Numbered from the stretch's first letter, positions 1 to 7,306 are shown. The stretch: 9,723 nt of DNA from Candidatus Puniceispirillum sp. (GCA_016778825.1 JADHOU010000040.1:1-9723); one strand, 5' to 3'. Numbers and translations: made by a program. Notes: generated by a model not told the origin, from the letters alone.

Positions 1-490
1 GAACCGACAAAGCCATATCTTCGGTTGGCATAAATTCGGCACGCCCGAAAAACATCGAACGATCTGAATAAAAGCCTTCGGTATTTTCGCGGGCAATCAC
101 CAGATCAACCTTGTCGCCAACACGCGGCGGTAAACCCTCGTAAGATTTTGCAGGCCTGATATTGGCATAAAGATCCAGCTGTTTACGCAAGAAACCCGAT
201 GGGTTAATCCCGCCTTCGCTGGCTGGTGGGTAATCAATGGTCGAAACGGGCCCCAGAACGATGCCATCAGCCGCCTTTGCTGCATCCAACACTTTATTGG
301 GAAATGTCGTTCCCGATGCCGCCAAAGACACAAAGCCGATATCTTCTGAGGTAAAGGTCAAATTCAGGTCAAAACAATCATCAACCGCTTGTAAAACACG
401 GCGAGTCGCCGCGGTGATTTCGGGGCCGATACCATCTCCATCAAGGCATAATATCTGCACCGGATCCAAGCTGTTTTTTGACGCTGACAT
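1..490 (-). CDS. Isocitrate/isopropylmalate dehydrogenase-family protein, N-terminal 163 residues (cut by window edge)
   Basis: Reading leftward from ATG at 490, the frame stays open to the window edge, so the C-terminal half is missing. The family oxidatively decarboxylates 2-hydroxy-dicarboxylates (isocitrate, 3-isopropylmalate, tartrate/D-malate) with NAD(P)+ and a divalent metal, in the cytoplasm. Visible family marks are LDGDGIGPE at residues 16-24, the substrate-loop stretch GFLRKQLDLYANIRP at 99-113 with its arginines, and VIARENTEGFYSDR at 131-144. An AGGAC-type SD lies about 9 nt before the ATG. The metal-binding aspartates fall outside the window. The substrate cannot be fixed: ARENTEGFYS and the short N-terminus suit the broad 'isocitrate/isopropylmalate dehydrogenase family' better than LeuB proper. 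The HAD gene lies upstream on the same strand, but 126 nt with tandem repeats separates them. Confidence 0.88.
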   Translation of the reverse strand, partial: MSASKNSLDPVQILCLDGDGIGPEITAATRRVLQAVDDCFDLNLTFTSEDIGFVSLAASGTTFPNKVLDAAKAADGIVLGPVSTIDYPPASEGGINPSGFLRKQLDLYANIRPAKSYEGLPPRVGDKVDLVIARENTEGFYSDRSMFFGRAEFMPTEDMALSV

Positions 491-509
491 AAAGATTTGT
501 CCTTTCTTG

Positions 510-574
510 TTTCGTGGGCTTATTTCGTGGGCTTATTTCGTGGGCTTATTTTGTGGGCTTGTTTCGTAGGCTAA
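510..574. repeat. Five tandem copies of a 13-bp unit
   Basis: The plus-strand unit is tttcgtgggctta. Copies at 510-522, 523-535 and 536-548 are identical. Those at 549-561 and 562-574 carry two or three substitutions. The array sits in the gap between the HAD gene and the dehydrogenase gene and ends about 10 nt upstream of the latter's SD, so it would be part of the dehydrogenase leader RNA if transcription starts before it. The unit length is not a multiple of three and no gene covers it. It looks like replication-slippage expansion. No function is claimed. Confidence 0.95.
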
Positions 575-616
575 TGGAGCCGTCAATCATGGCAAACCAA
601 CAGCAAAACCTGTCAT

Positions 617-1279
617 TTATTTCTTAAATTTAAGATTAACAATATCAATTAATTCTCTATATTCATTGAAATAATATTCTGGATTTAATGTTTCAATGCT
701 GCTGGTTCGATAGCCTTTGGTGAAAAGCGCAAAGGGCTGGCCAGCGGCGGTTGATGTTTCGCGGTCTATCTCGCTATCACCAACAAACAAACATGATGTC
801 GTATCCAAACACGCCATGGCATGAAACAGCATTGCCGGTTCAGGCTTGCGGCTAGCAAGCTGATCACCGCCGACAATCGTATCAAAAAAACGCGTCAGAC
901 CAAATTGATCTAGCACGATTTGGGTTGGCGCTAGCGGCTTGTTCGTGCAGATACCAAGACGAAAACCGCCATCCCGCAGCTGGTCAAGCGCTTCGATAGC
1001 GCCATCAAATATTGTTGTTAATTTTGCCGAGCCTGCCGAATATAGACTCAGAAAATCGGCCAAGGCAAAGGCGCAGGACGCCTCATCAATTGGCAAATTC
1101 TGCGCCTTTAGGGCGCGCATCACCAGATTGGCCGATCCCTTACCGATAAAGCCACACACCGTTGCCAGCGCCAGCGGCGGCGCATTACGCAATTGCAAAA
1201 CGTCATTCAACGCCGCATGAATATCACCAAGACTGTCAATCAAGGTGCCATCTAGGTCAAAAATGACGGCTTTACTCAC
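617..1279 (-). CDS. HAD-superfamily hydrolase, phosphoglycolate phosphatase-like
   Basis: This is a cytoplasmic haloacid-dehalogenase phosphatase of subfamily IA, about 220 residues, with all four motifs. Numbered from this GTG start they are: motif I FDLDGTLID (nucleophile D8, acid D10), a helical cap at roughly 15-85, motif II CTNKP (T112), motif III RKPEP (K145), and motif IV VGDSEID (D168, D172). The pattern resembles phosphoglycolate phosphatase (Gph) and related sugar-phosphate phosphatases; substrate is not readable from the sequence. GTG at 1279 has GGAG 10 nt upstream. TTG at 1285 (two codons earlier) is also possible but would have only 4 nt spacing. The last 25 or so codons (617-690) are strikingly A+T-rich compared with the rest. 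It is divergent from the CoA-transferase gene. Confidence 0.9.
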   Translation of the reverse strand: MSKAVIFDLDGTLIDSLGDIHAALNDVLQLRNAPPLALATVCGFIGKGSANLVMRALKAQNLPIDEASCAFALADFLSLYSAGSAKLTTIFDGAIEALDQLRDGGFRLGICTNKPLAPTQIVLDQFGLTRFFDTIVGGDQLASRKPEPAMLFHAMACLDTTSCLFVGDSEIDRETSTAAGQPFALFTKGYRTSSIETLNPEYYFNEYRELIDIVNLKFKK

Positions 1280-1301
1280 GCGCAATGATCTCCGTTGAAA
1301 A

Positions 1302-1323
1302 GCTGGCTTTGGATCAAGCCAGC
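1302..1323 (-). promoter_or_regulatory. Hairpin in the leader of the HAD gene
   Basis: On the minus strand GCTGGCTT, a 6-nt loop and AAGCCAGC form a perfect 8-bp stem, followed at once by TTTT and, 8 nt later, by the GGAG SD. An upstream alternative, AAGCC-TTGCT-GGCTT (1316-1330), shares the GGCTT strand and would exclude it. This layout looks like a weak terminator/antiterminator pair, but the T-run is short and no regulator or leader peptide is seen. Confidence 0.35.
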
Positions 1324-1516
1324 AAGGCTTGGCAGGACAGGTAGTCTCGAAGGGGTGAAATATTAGCCAGCAATTGCGTATTTGCCGAATGATTTTTGCG
1401 CCGTCACAACAGTTTTCCCAAACATTCGGTAATCACGACTAGAAATGATTGCGTAATTCGGGAATATTAGCGCGCGAACCGCCTGTCTTTTTCATAATTT
1501 TGAAACAATGATGATT

Positions 1517-1531
1517 TGCCATAAATTGGCA
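1517..1531. promoter_or_regulatory. Short inverted repeat upstream of the CoA-transferase gene
   Basis: TGCCA and TGGCA are separated by 5 bp (TAAAT), 25 bp before the CoA-transferase start. The position fits an operator overlapping a promoter. The SD AGGAG at 1545-1549, 6 nt before ATG 1556, fixes the start. I found no convincing -35/-10 pair in the 1286-1555 gap. An additional loose inverted repeat there is ccgaatg 1385-1391 with cattcgg 1423-1429. Confidence 0.25.
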
Positions 1532-1555
1532 TTTGCATGTTTTTAGGAGTTTTCT

Positions 1556-2737
1556 ATGTCCAATCCGTCGCAATCAGCCCTTGCCCCTTTGGCAAATGTT
1601 CGGGTTCTTGAGCTGGGTCAAATTGCTGCTGGCCCCTTTACCGCATCGCTTTTGGCCGATCTGGGCGCCGATGTTGTGAAAATCGAACGACCCGATGGCG
1701 GTGATGGCATGCGGCAATGGCCACCGCTCAGCGAAACCGAAGATGGCGGCGTCTTTAGTGAAAATTTTGCCTCGGTCAACCGCAACAAACGCAGCGTTGC
1801 GCTTGATCTGAAAAGCCCTGATGATATTGCGCTGCTGAAATCGCTTGTCGCAAAAACCGATATTCTGATTGAAAATTACCGGCCGGGCGTGCTTCCCCGT
1901 CTTGGGCTTGGCTATGATGATTTAAACGCGGTTAATTCGAAATTGATCTATTGTTCAATCTCTGGCTATGGGCAAACCGGCCCCTATGCCAGCAAAGGTG
2001 CCTTTGATGTAACGGTTCAGGCCATTGCCGGCATTATGAGCGTTACCGGCGAACCGGGCGCACCACCTGTCAAATGCGGCGTGCCAATTGGCGATTTTTG
2101 CGCTGGTCTTTATGCTGGTTTCAGTGTTCTTGCCATGCTTCGCAAGGCTGAAAAAACAGGCCAAGGCGCGCATATTGATTGTTCGATGCTCGGAAGCCTG
2201 CTTGGCGTATCAGCCCTGCAAACAAGCGAATTTTTCGGCAATCAAATTCCGCCCGAACGCCTTGGTTCGGCGCATCCGCGCAACGCCCCCTATCAGGCCT
2301 TTGAAGCCGCCGACACGCATTTTGTGATCGCCGCTGGCAATGATAAATTGTGGCATGAGGTTTGCGCTGCCGTTGGCATGGATGAATTGGCAAATGATGC
2401 ACGGTTTCTGACTCAGGCCGACCGCGCGAAAAATCAAACCATTCTTGTCGATATTCTGGCACCTGTTTTCAAGAGCCGCAGCGCTGCCGATTGGCTTGAA
2501 GAAATGGATGGCCGTAACGTGCCTTGTGCGCCAATCAATGATTTTGCTGAGATTTTGCGTGACCCTCATGTCCAACATATGGGGCTGGTGAAACCGCTTG
2601 ATCTTCCCAATGGCGCCAAGACCAGCAGCGTTGGCTTTCCAATCGCGATTACCGACGTTGACACAAGCCGCATGCAGGCACCACCAGCGCTTGGTGCCCA
2701 TAATGATGAAATCATCGCTGACTGGCTTAAAAAATAG
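1556..2737 (+). CDS. CaiB/BaiF (class III) CoA-transferase
   Basis: The 393 residues match the usual length of family III CoA-transferases, which move CoA between carboxylic acids via an enzyme-bound aspartyl thioester and work as interlocked dimers in the cytoplasm. Seen in order: the N-terminal Rossmann-like start RVLELGQIAAGPF at 16-28, then LADLGADVVKIERP at 33-46, NRNKRSVALDL at 75-85, ENYRPG at 106-111, SISGYGQTGPY at 134-144, and VPIGDFCAGLYAG at 176-188. D180 sits where the family's catalytic aspartate (D169 in formyl-CoA transferase) is expected. The C-terminal lobe keeps VPCAPIN at about 323-329. Start ATG has AGGAG 6 nt upstream. Only 11 nt separate it from the next gene, so the two are probably co-transcribed. 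Acceptor and donor acids are unknown; an alpha-methylacyl-CoA racemase-type role is less likely but not excluded. Confidence 0.93.
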   Translation: MSNPSQSALAPLANVRVLELGQIAAGPFTASLLADLGADVVKIERPDGGDGMRQWPPLSETEDGGVFSENFASVNRNKRSVALDLKSPDDIALLKSLVAKTDILIENYRPGVLPRLGLGYDDLNAVNSKLIYCSISGYGQTGPYASKGAFDVTVQAIAGIMSVTGEPGAPPVKCGVPIGDFCAGLYAGFSVLAMLRKAEKTGQGAHIDCSMLGSLLGVSALQTSEFFGNQIPPERLGSAHPRNAPYQAFEAADTHFVIAAGNDKLWHEVCAAVGMDELANDARFLTQADRAKNQTILVDILAPVFKSRSAADWLEEMDGRNVPCAPINDFAEILRDPHVQHMGLVKPLDLPNGAKTSSVGFPIAITDVDTSRMQAPPALGAHNDEIIADWLKK

Positions 2738-2748
2738 GATAAAGTAAT

Positions 2749-3498
2749 ATGATACAAACCATATCACAAAGCCCTGTTATTGTTGACCATAAGGAGTCAG
2801 TTACATGGCTTCGCCTAAATCGGCCTGATCGGTTAAACGCGGTTAATGCCGCCGTGATTGAAGGGCTGATTGACGGCTTGATTGCGGCGCGTGACCGTGG
2901 CTCAGATATGGTGGTTTTTGCTGGTGAAGGCCATGCCTTTTCGGCCGGATTTGACCTTAGCGGGCTTGATCAGCAAAGCGATGCTGATTTGCTATATCGG
3001 TTTGTTCGGGTCGAACAATTGCTGCAAATGATCTATCAATTGCCAATGACCAGTGTAGCGCTTGTTCAGGGGCGCTGTTTTGGTGCCGCTGCCGATATTG
3101 TGGCATCCTGCCGAAAACGCATTGCCGCCCCTGACGCCAGTTTCCGCATGCCGGGCCTGCAATTTGATATTGTTCTTGGCACCCGCCGTCTTGCCCGCCT
3201 GATTGGCACGGACGCCGCGTTTGATTTACTGGAGACATCGCGCATTTTTTCCGCTGACGACGCGCTGGCGGTGGGTTTTCTAACCGATATCCGGCCGGCT
3301 GGAGATTGGGCCAGCCATATCGATAAGCTGGCCATTGATGCTGGCAAATTAAGCGATGATGCCAAAACCGCCCTTCTTGCCGCAACGCGCGATGATCGCG
3401 GGCTTGACCATGATCTTGCCGCGCTTGTGCGATCGGCTGCCACGCCCGGACTGGCCGAACGGATTCGCGCCTTTGTCGCAACACAGGTTAAAAAATAG
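2749..3498 (+). CDS. Enoyl-CoA hydratase/isomerase-family protein lacking the usual catalytic glutamates
   Basis: The crotonase fold is clear over 249 residues: WLRLNRPDRLNAVN at 20-33, the first oxyanion-hole stretch GHAFSAGFDLSGL at 61-73, the second at QGRCFGAAADI (107-117), then RIAAPDASFRMPG at 124-136 and RRLARLIG at 146-153. Hydratases normally carry GGGxEL and PE, supplying two glutamates (E144/E164 in rat mitochondrial enzyme). Here these positions read D116 and G136, and the loop after them is about three residues shorter. CoA-thioester binding is therefore likely, but classical hydration is doubtful; an isomerase, thioesterase-like or other crotonase reaction is possible. It starts 11 nt after the CoA-transferase stop with an AGGAT-type SD overlapping that stop, suggesting a shared acyl-CoA pathway. 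Its 3' end overlaps the convergent hydrolase gene by 11 bp. Confidence 0.9.
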   Translation: MIQTISQSPVIVDHKESVTWLRLNRPDRLNAVNAAVIEGLIDGLIAARDRGSDMVVFAGEGHAFSAGFDLSGLDQQSDADLLYRFVRVEQLLQMIYQLPMTSVALVQGRCFGAAADIVASCRKRIAAPDASFRMPGLQFDIVLGTRRLARLIGTDAAFDLLETSRIFSADDALAVGFLTDIRPAGDWASHIDKLAIDAGKLSDDAKTALLAATRDDRGLDHDLAALVRSAATPGLAERIRAFVATQVKK

Positions 3499-4369
3499 CC
3501 GTATCCGGCGCAGCATGCCGCGCCAACAATTCATTGCGGTCAGGCCATTTATTGGCCTTCACTTGATCGAAAAAAGCCGCTGATTCAGCATTAAATCGCT
3601 GCGGGTCTTCTAGATTCAGCAGATGCCCCGATTTTGGCCAGATCGATAATCCGGCGCGTGGCATCACCCGCTTTAACCATAGATTCGTATCAAGGCATGG
3701 ATCATCCTCATCACCAACCATCAGCAAAACTGGCGTTTTGACCGTGGCGAATTCAGCCCCAAAATCATGCAAGCTTGGCCGCGCCGCTTGCACCATCTTT
3801 TGCGTTAGACCCGCGCCAATGCCCGGATGTTCGGCAAGCTGTTCGCAGAAAATTAACCAAGCCGCATAGTTCTTCTCACGAAGCTGGATACGGTTACGAC
3901 CATAGGCCAAGTGATCGGCTGGCATGAAATCGGCAGCCATCGACGCATCAGCAAGCGTCATACATTTGTTGATAAACTGATCGCGCCCAGCCGGAAACGC
4001 GCCTGAACCACCACTTGCCGCAACCAATGACAGCATGCGATCAGGATGCTGCAAACACATCATCAGGCCGGTAAAAGCTCCCATGCTAAGCCCGACAAAA
4101 TGGGCTTTTTCAATGCCAAGCCTGTCAAGAAGCACCACCACATCATCAAGCGATTTCTGCCAGCCATAACTAGCTTGATCACATGGCACATCGGACGGTG
4201 GATAGCCCCTGCATGACAAAGCGATGCAACGATAATGCGCCGAAAAACAGGCCATTTGCTGTTGCCAGCTGCGAATATCGCCGCCAAATTCATGCAAAAA
4301 GACCACGGCCTCGCCACTGCCATATTCCTCAAAATAGAGCTGATGCCCCTGTGACTCAAAAAAAGCCAT
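3488..4369 (-). CDS. Alpha/beta-fold hydrolase
   Basis: A 293-residue soluble serine hydrolase. The oxyanion-hole segment VVFLHEFGG is at 22-30, the nucleophile elbow GLSMGAF at 93-99 (S95), the acid in VGDEDDP at 218-224 (probably D222) and the histidine in KSGHLLNLEDP at 246-256 (H249). A cap insertion lies around 125-205. The sequence resembles 3-oxoadipate enol-lactonase, hydrolytic esterases and haloperoxidase-like members; substrate is not predictable. I chose ATG 4369 because MAFFESQGHQLYFEEYG is the usual N-terminus of the family and GGGA lies 7 nt upstream. ATG 4399 would add 10 residues but has a poor SD. The stop lies inside the end of the crotonase-like gene, leaving no room for a terminator between the convergent genes. 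Confidence 0.9.
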   Translation of the reverse strand: MAFFESQGHQLYFEEYGSGEAVVFLHEFGGDIRSWQQQMACFSAHYRCIALSCRGYPPSDVPCDQASYGWQKSLDDVVVLLDRLGIEKAHFVGLSMGAFTGLMMCLQHPDRMLSLVAASGGSGAFPAGRDQFINKCMTLADASMAADFMPADHLAYGRNRIQLREKNYAAWLIFCEQLAEHPGIGAGLTQKMVQAARPSLHDFGAEFATVKTPVLLMVGDEDDPCLDTNLWLKRVMPRAGLSIWPKSGHLLNLEDPQRFNAESAAFFDQVKANKWPDRNELLARHAAPDTAIF

Positions 4370-4456
4370 GTCGTTTTCCCGATTATCGTTCCAGATCATG
4401 ATCCAAGCCGGATCTACTTGACAGCATTAGGGTGAAATGACCGAATGAACAGCCCA

Positions 4457-4468
4457 ATGCAATTGCAT
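4457..4468. promoter_or_regulatory. Perfect 12-bp palindrome in the divergent gap
   Basis: ATGCAATTGCAT is its own reverse complement. It sits between the leftward hydrolase gene and the rightward FAD dehydrogenase gene, where a regulator could control both. A TTGACA at 4418-4423 on the plus strand has no acceptable -10 at the right spacing. The rest of the 4370-4650 gap shows no gene. Confidence 0.25.
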
Positions 4469-4650
4469 AAAAACCCTAAACCAGTTTTCAAAGACTGCCA
4501 ATTTTTTCAAAAATGGATCATTGGCTTTGCTGACTTGCTTGCCTATTTTTTGCGCTTTTGCTCTTTTTGAACTCCGTGATATGCTTGCCGTCATCATCTG
4601 GGTTATGCTTGCACATCATCCGGCCATTCACTTTTTTAAGGGCAATCACT

Positions 4651-6030
4651 TTGTTTGAAAAGCAAAACATAAACCAAGCAATAACCATTTTAAAACAATT
4701 GTTTGGCGATCGTCTTTCAACATCTGCATCAGTCAGAGAGCAGCATGGTCATACCACAACATGGATTGCCAACCAGCCGCCTGACGCCGTCGTCTTTGCC
4801 AAAACCACCGACGAAGTTTCGTCAATCTTGAAGATCTGCCATGATTGCGGCTGTCCGGCCATTGCTTTTGGGACGGGATCATCGCTTGAAGGTCATGTGA
4901 ACGCCCCTTTCGGCGGCATCTCGATTGATATGTCGCATTTTGACTCGGTGCTTGCTGTTCATCAGGCTGATCTTGATGTGATCGTGCAGCCGGGTGTGAC
5001 CCGCGAAGGGTTGAATCAGCATCTTCGCGATAGCGGCCTGTTTTTTCCGATTGATCCAGGCGCAAATGCCAGCATTGGCGGCATGGCGGCAACGCGCGCA
5101 TCCGGTACCAATGCGGTACGTTATGGCACGATGAAAGATAATGTTTTGGGGCTTGAATTGGTGCTGGCCGATGGGCGCGTAATCAAAACCGGTGGGCGGT
5201 CACGCAAATCGGCCGCGGGCTATGATTTAACGCGGCTTTTTATCGGCTCGGAAGGCACGCTTGGCATCATTACCGAATTAACGCTTCGTTTGCATGGCAT
5301 CCCTGAAATGATCGCTGGTGGCATTTGTTCATTTCCAACCATCCGCAATGCCTGTGACGCGGTAATCGAAACCATACAGCTTGGTATTCCGGTTGCGCGC
5401 ATTGAAATGCTTGACCCGTTGCAAGTCCGCGCCTGCAACGCCTATTCCAAACTTGATCTGCCCGAAGAGCCGCTATTGCTTGTTGAATTTCACGGTAGCC
5501 CCAACGCGGTTCATGATGACGCCACCCGCTTTGCTGAAATTTGTGCCGATCATTCGCCACGGCCTTTTTCCTGGTCTAGCGATGCTGATAAACGGCAAAA
5601 GCTTTGGAAAGCACGCCATGACGCGCTTTGGGCAGGCTATGCGCTTCTTCCAGGCGGCACTGGCTTTGCAACTGATGTCTGTGTTCCAATTTCGCGGTTG
5701 GCCGAATGTGTTGAAGACACGATTGCCGATATCGCGGCGCATGATCTAACCGCCCCCATTCTTGGGCATGTTGGCGATGGCAATTTCCATGTTCTGCCAC
5801 TTGCCATGCCTGATGACACCGAAATGCAGGCAAAAATTGGGGCCTTTTCAAGCCGCCTGACCGAACGCGCAATTGCGCTTGGCGGCACCTGCACTGGCGA
5901 GCATGGTATCGGACAGGGCAAAACCGCCTATCTTCGCGCCGAAATGGGCGGTTCAGTTGATGTTATGGCCGATATAAAGGCTACCTTTGATCCAAAACAT
6001 ATTTTGAATCCTGGCAAATTATTTGGATAA
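4651..6030 (+). CDS. FAD-linked oxidase, GlcD / D-lactate dehydrogenase type
   Basis: About 459 residues, the length of single-chain D-2-hydroxyacid dehydrogenases. The N-terminal PCMH-type FAD domain runs from about 45 to 215: PDAVVFAKTTDEV at 44-56, the FAD-phosphate segment FGTGSSLEGH at 73-82, PGANASIGGMAATRASG at 136-152, and GSEGTLGIITE at 199-209. The C-terminal oxidase domain has GHVGDGNFH at 372-380 (metal/substrate histidines), TGEHGIGQGK at 415-424 and NPGKLFG at the end. Such enzymes oxidise D-lactate, glycolate or D-2-hydroxyglutarate, passing electrons to cytochrome c or quinone. No GlcE/GlcF partners are adjacent, favouring a D-lactate dehydrogenase (cytochrome)-like enzyme. 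TTG 4651 is chosen since AAGGG lies 8 nt upstream and the 31 codons before it (from TTG 4558) do not resemble the family; no in-frame ATG exists there. Confidence 0.92.
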   Translation: MFEKQNINQAITILKQLFGDRLSTSASVREQHGHTTTWIANQPPDAVVFAKTTDEVSSILKICHDCGCPAIAFGTGSSLEGHVNAPFGGISIDMSHFDSVLAVHQADLDVIVQPGVTREGLNQHLRDSGLFFPIDPGANASIGGMAATRASGTNAVRYGTMKDNVLGLELVLADGRVIKTGGRSRKSAAGYDLTRLFIGSEGTLGIITELTLRLHGIPEMIAGGICSFPTIRNACDAVIETIQLGIPVARIEMLDPLQVRACNAYSKLDLPEEPLLLVEFHGSPNAVHDDATRFAEICADHSPRPFSWSSDADKRQKLWKARHDALWAGYALLPGGTGFATDVCVPISRLAECVEDTIADIAAHDLTAPILGHVGDGNFHVLPLAMPDDTEMQAKIGAFSSRLTERAIALGGTCTGEHGIGQGKTAYLRAEMGGSVDVMADIKATFDPKHILNPGKLFG

Positions 6031-6104
6031 AATTATTTGGATAAATTTAGTCGGATAAAGCGATTTGGATAAAGTTGTTTGGTTAAAGCTGTTTGAATGA
6101 AATT
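6021..6104. repeat. Six degenerate tandem copies of a 14-bp unit overlapping a stop codon
   Basis: Units begin at 6021, 6035, 6049, 6063, 6077 and 6091; the core is atttggataaa plus three variable bases, and a decayed seventh copy may start at 6105. The first unit contains the last codons and the TAA (6028-6030) of the FAD dehydrogenase gene, so the array repeats the gene's own end into the intergenic gap. Divergence increases away from the gene. No terminator hairpin is visible in it. Confidence 0.92.
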
Positions 6105-6220
6105 ATTCAGGTGATTGGCAAAGAAGCTGGCAAGACCGTCATGCCACCGCGCCATTGCATCAATTTTCAAAAGATTACAAATTTTTTGCGGTGACTTTGC
6201 CTAAGTGGAAAATAAATTCT

Positions 6221-6235
6221 TTTTCGCCGCGAAAA
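6221..6235. promoter_or_regulatory. 15-bp near-perfect palindrome upstream of fpr
   Basis: TTTTCGC and GCGAAAA flank a single central C, 71 bp before the fpr start. A longer-range pair, TGCGGTGA at 6187-6194 and TCACCGCA at 6280-6287, brackets it. A TATAG-type -10 candidate lies near 6263. These look like operator candidates for fpr, whose own SD is weak; the regulator is unknown. Confidence 0.3.
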
Positions 6236-6306
6236 CCCTTTCTTTCAAAAAAATTCATTCTATCTATAGCGGATAGGCATCACCGCATTTGGAATATTGA
6301 CTGAAC

Positions 6307-7116
6307 ATGTCCCAGATTCAAAATCCCACCCCCCTCGCCGCGCCAGATCAGGTAAAGGTGACTGCGGTTACGCATTGGACCGACAAGCTGTTTTCCTTTC
6401 AGACTGACCGCCCACCAAGCTTTCGGTTTCAATCTGGCGAATTTGCCATGATCGGCCTTGCCGATAATGACGGCAAGGTCGTTACGCGTGCCTATTCGAT
6501 TGCCAGCCCGCATTGGGATGATCATCTGGAATTCTATTCGATCATTGTTCCCGATGGCCCGCTAACCGCGCGACTTCGGCATATTCAGATTGGTGATGAC
6601 ATCATCCTTCGCCCCAAAACCACCGGCACTTTAAATTTGGCACGGTTACGCGATGGAAAACGGTTATATTTACTGGCAACCGGCACCGGATTTGCGCCGT
6701 TTGCCTCGCTTATCCGTGACCCCAAAACCTATGAACGGTTTGAAAAGGTTATTCTCGTTCATGGATGCCGCACAATTACCGAGCTTGGCTATAGCCAAAA
6801 GATTGTTGCCGACAGCCGCGCTCATCCACTGATTGGCGAAATGGTCACTGCCCAATTGCATTATGTGCCAAGCGTAACCCGTGAAAACTTTACCCAGACT
6901 GGCCGCATCACCAAACTTTTGGCTGATGGCAAGCTGGTCAGCACATTGGTACTGCCGCCGCTTGATGCAGATTATGATCGGATTATGATTTGCGGGTCGA
7001 TTGGCCTTAATCAGGATATTGCGGCGCAATTGCTGGCAAAGAATTTTCAAGAAGGCAATTTATCTAGCCCGGGAGATTATGTGATTGAACGCGCCTTTGT
7101 TGGTAACGGCATTTAA
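6307..7116 (+). CDS. fpr: Ferredoxin/flavodoxin--NADP+ reductase
   Basis: The 269 residues match the bacterial (Azotobacter/Rhodobacter-type) FAD-dependent ferredoxin-NADP+ reductase, a soluble enzyme exchanging electrons between NADPH and ferredoxin or flavodoxin. Visible: FAD-binding RAYSIASP at 61-68, the following LEFYSIIVPDGPLTARL at 74-90, the pyrophosphate stretch LLATGTGFAPF at 122-132, LVHGCR at 150-155, and MICGS at 227-231 for the nicotinamide. The C-terminus ERAFVGNGI is the bacterial-type extension with a Phe rather than the plastid terminal Tyr. Start ATG 6307 gives the normal N-terminus, though no strong SD precedes it (nearest GGA is about 13 nt away). It is a single-gene unit; a palindrome lies upstream. 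It is the last clearly chromosomal gene before the proposed insertion boundary. Confidence 0.94.
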   Translation: MSQIQNPTPLAAPDQVKVTAVTHWTDKLFSFQTDRPPSFRFQSGEFAMIGLADNDGKVVTRAYSIASPHWDDHLEFYSIIVPDGPLTARLRHIQIGDDIILRPKTTGTLNLARLRDGKRLYLLATGTGFAPFASLIRDPKTYERFEKVILVHGCRTITELGYSQKIVADSRAHPLIGEMVTAQLHYVPSVTRENFTQTGRITKLLADGKLVSTLVLPPLDADYDRIMICGSIGLNQDIAAQLLAKNFQEGNLSSPGDYVIERAFVGNGI

Positions 7117-7306
7117 CGGCTGGCGCTTTGCCTTCAAGGCCTATTGCCCAAGTGCAGCACAGTGATTTGCATTCAGGTTTTTGATCTGGAAAGAGTGAAA
7201 GGTAACGCCGATAGCCAGCGCGATCGCTCTACCAAAACTGGTAGCGGCAAAACACCCTATCTATTTTAGATCCCGATCACAAAACGGCAAAAAAATCGAG
7301 AAAAAA
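7117..7306. other. Gene-free flank between fpr and the attachment-site remnant
   Basis: No ORF or RNA gene is supported here. A 6-bp hairpin CTACCA-aaac-TGGTAG at 7229-7244 has no T-run, so it is not a confident terminator. The poly-A tracts at 7289-7295 and 7301-7306 read as T-runs on the minus strand, directly after the tRNA-like CCA end, and fit a tRNA terminator. Confidence 0.5.

Noticed and set aside
4418..4423. TTGACA as a -35 box for the FAD dehydrogenase
   Set aside because: No -10-like hexamer occurs 16-18 bp downstream.
4558..4650. Extra 31 codons at the start of the FAD dehydrogenase
   Set aside because: They lack ATG, do not resemble the family N-terminus, and a TTG at 4651 has a good SD (AAGGG, 8 nt).
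4651..7116. Glycolate oxidase (GlcDEF) operon
   Set aside because: Only a GlcD-like subunit is present; the next gene is fpr, 276 bp away, and no GlcE or GlcF homologue is seen.
7229..7244. Hairpin after fpr as a Rho-independent terminator
   Set aside because: The stem is only 6 bp and no T-run follows on either strand close enough.
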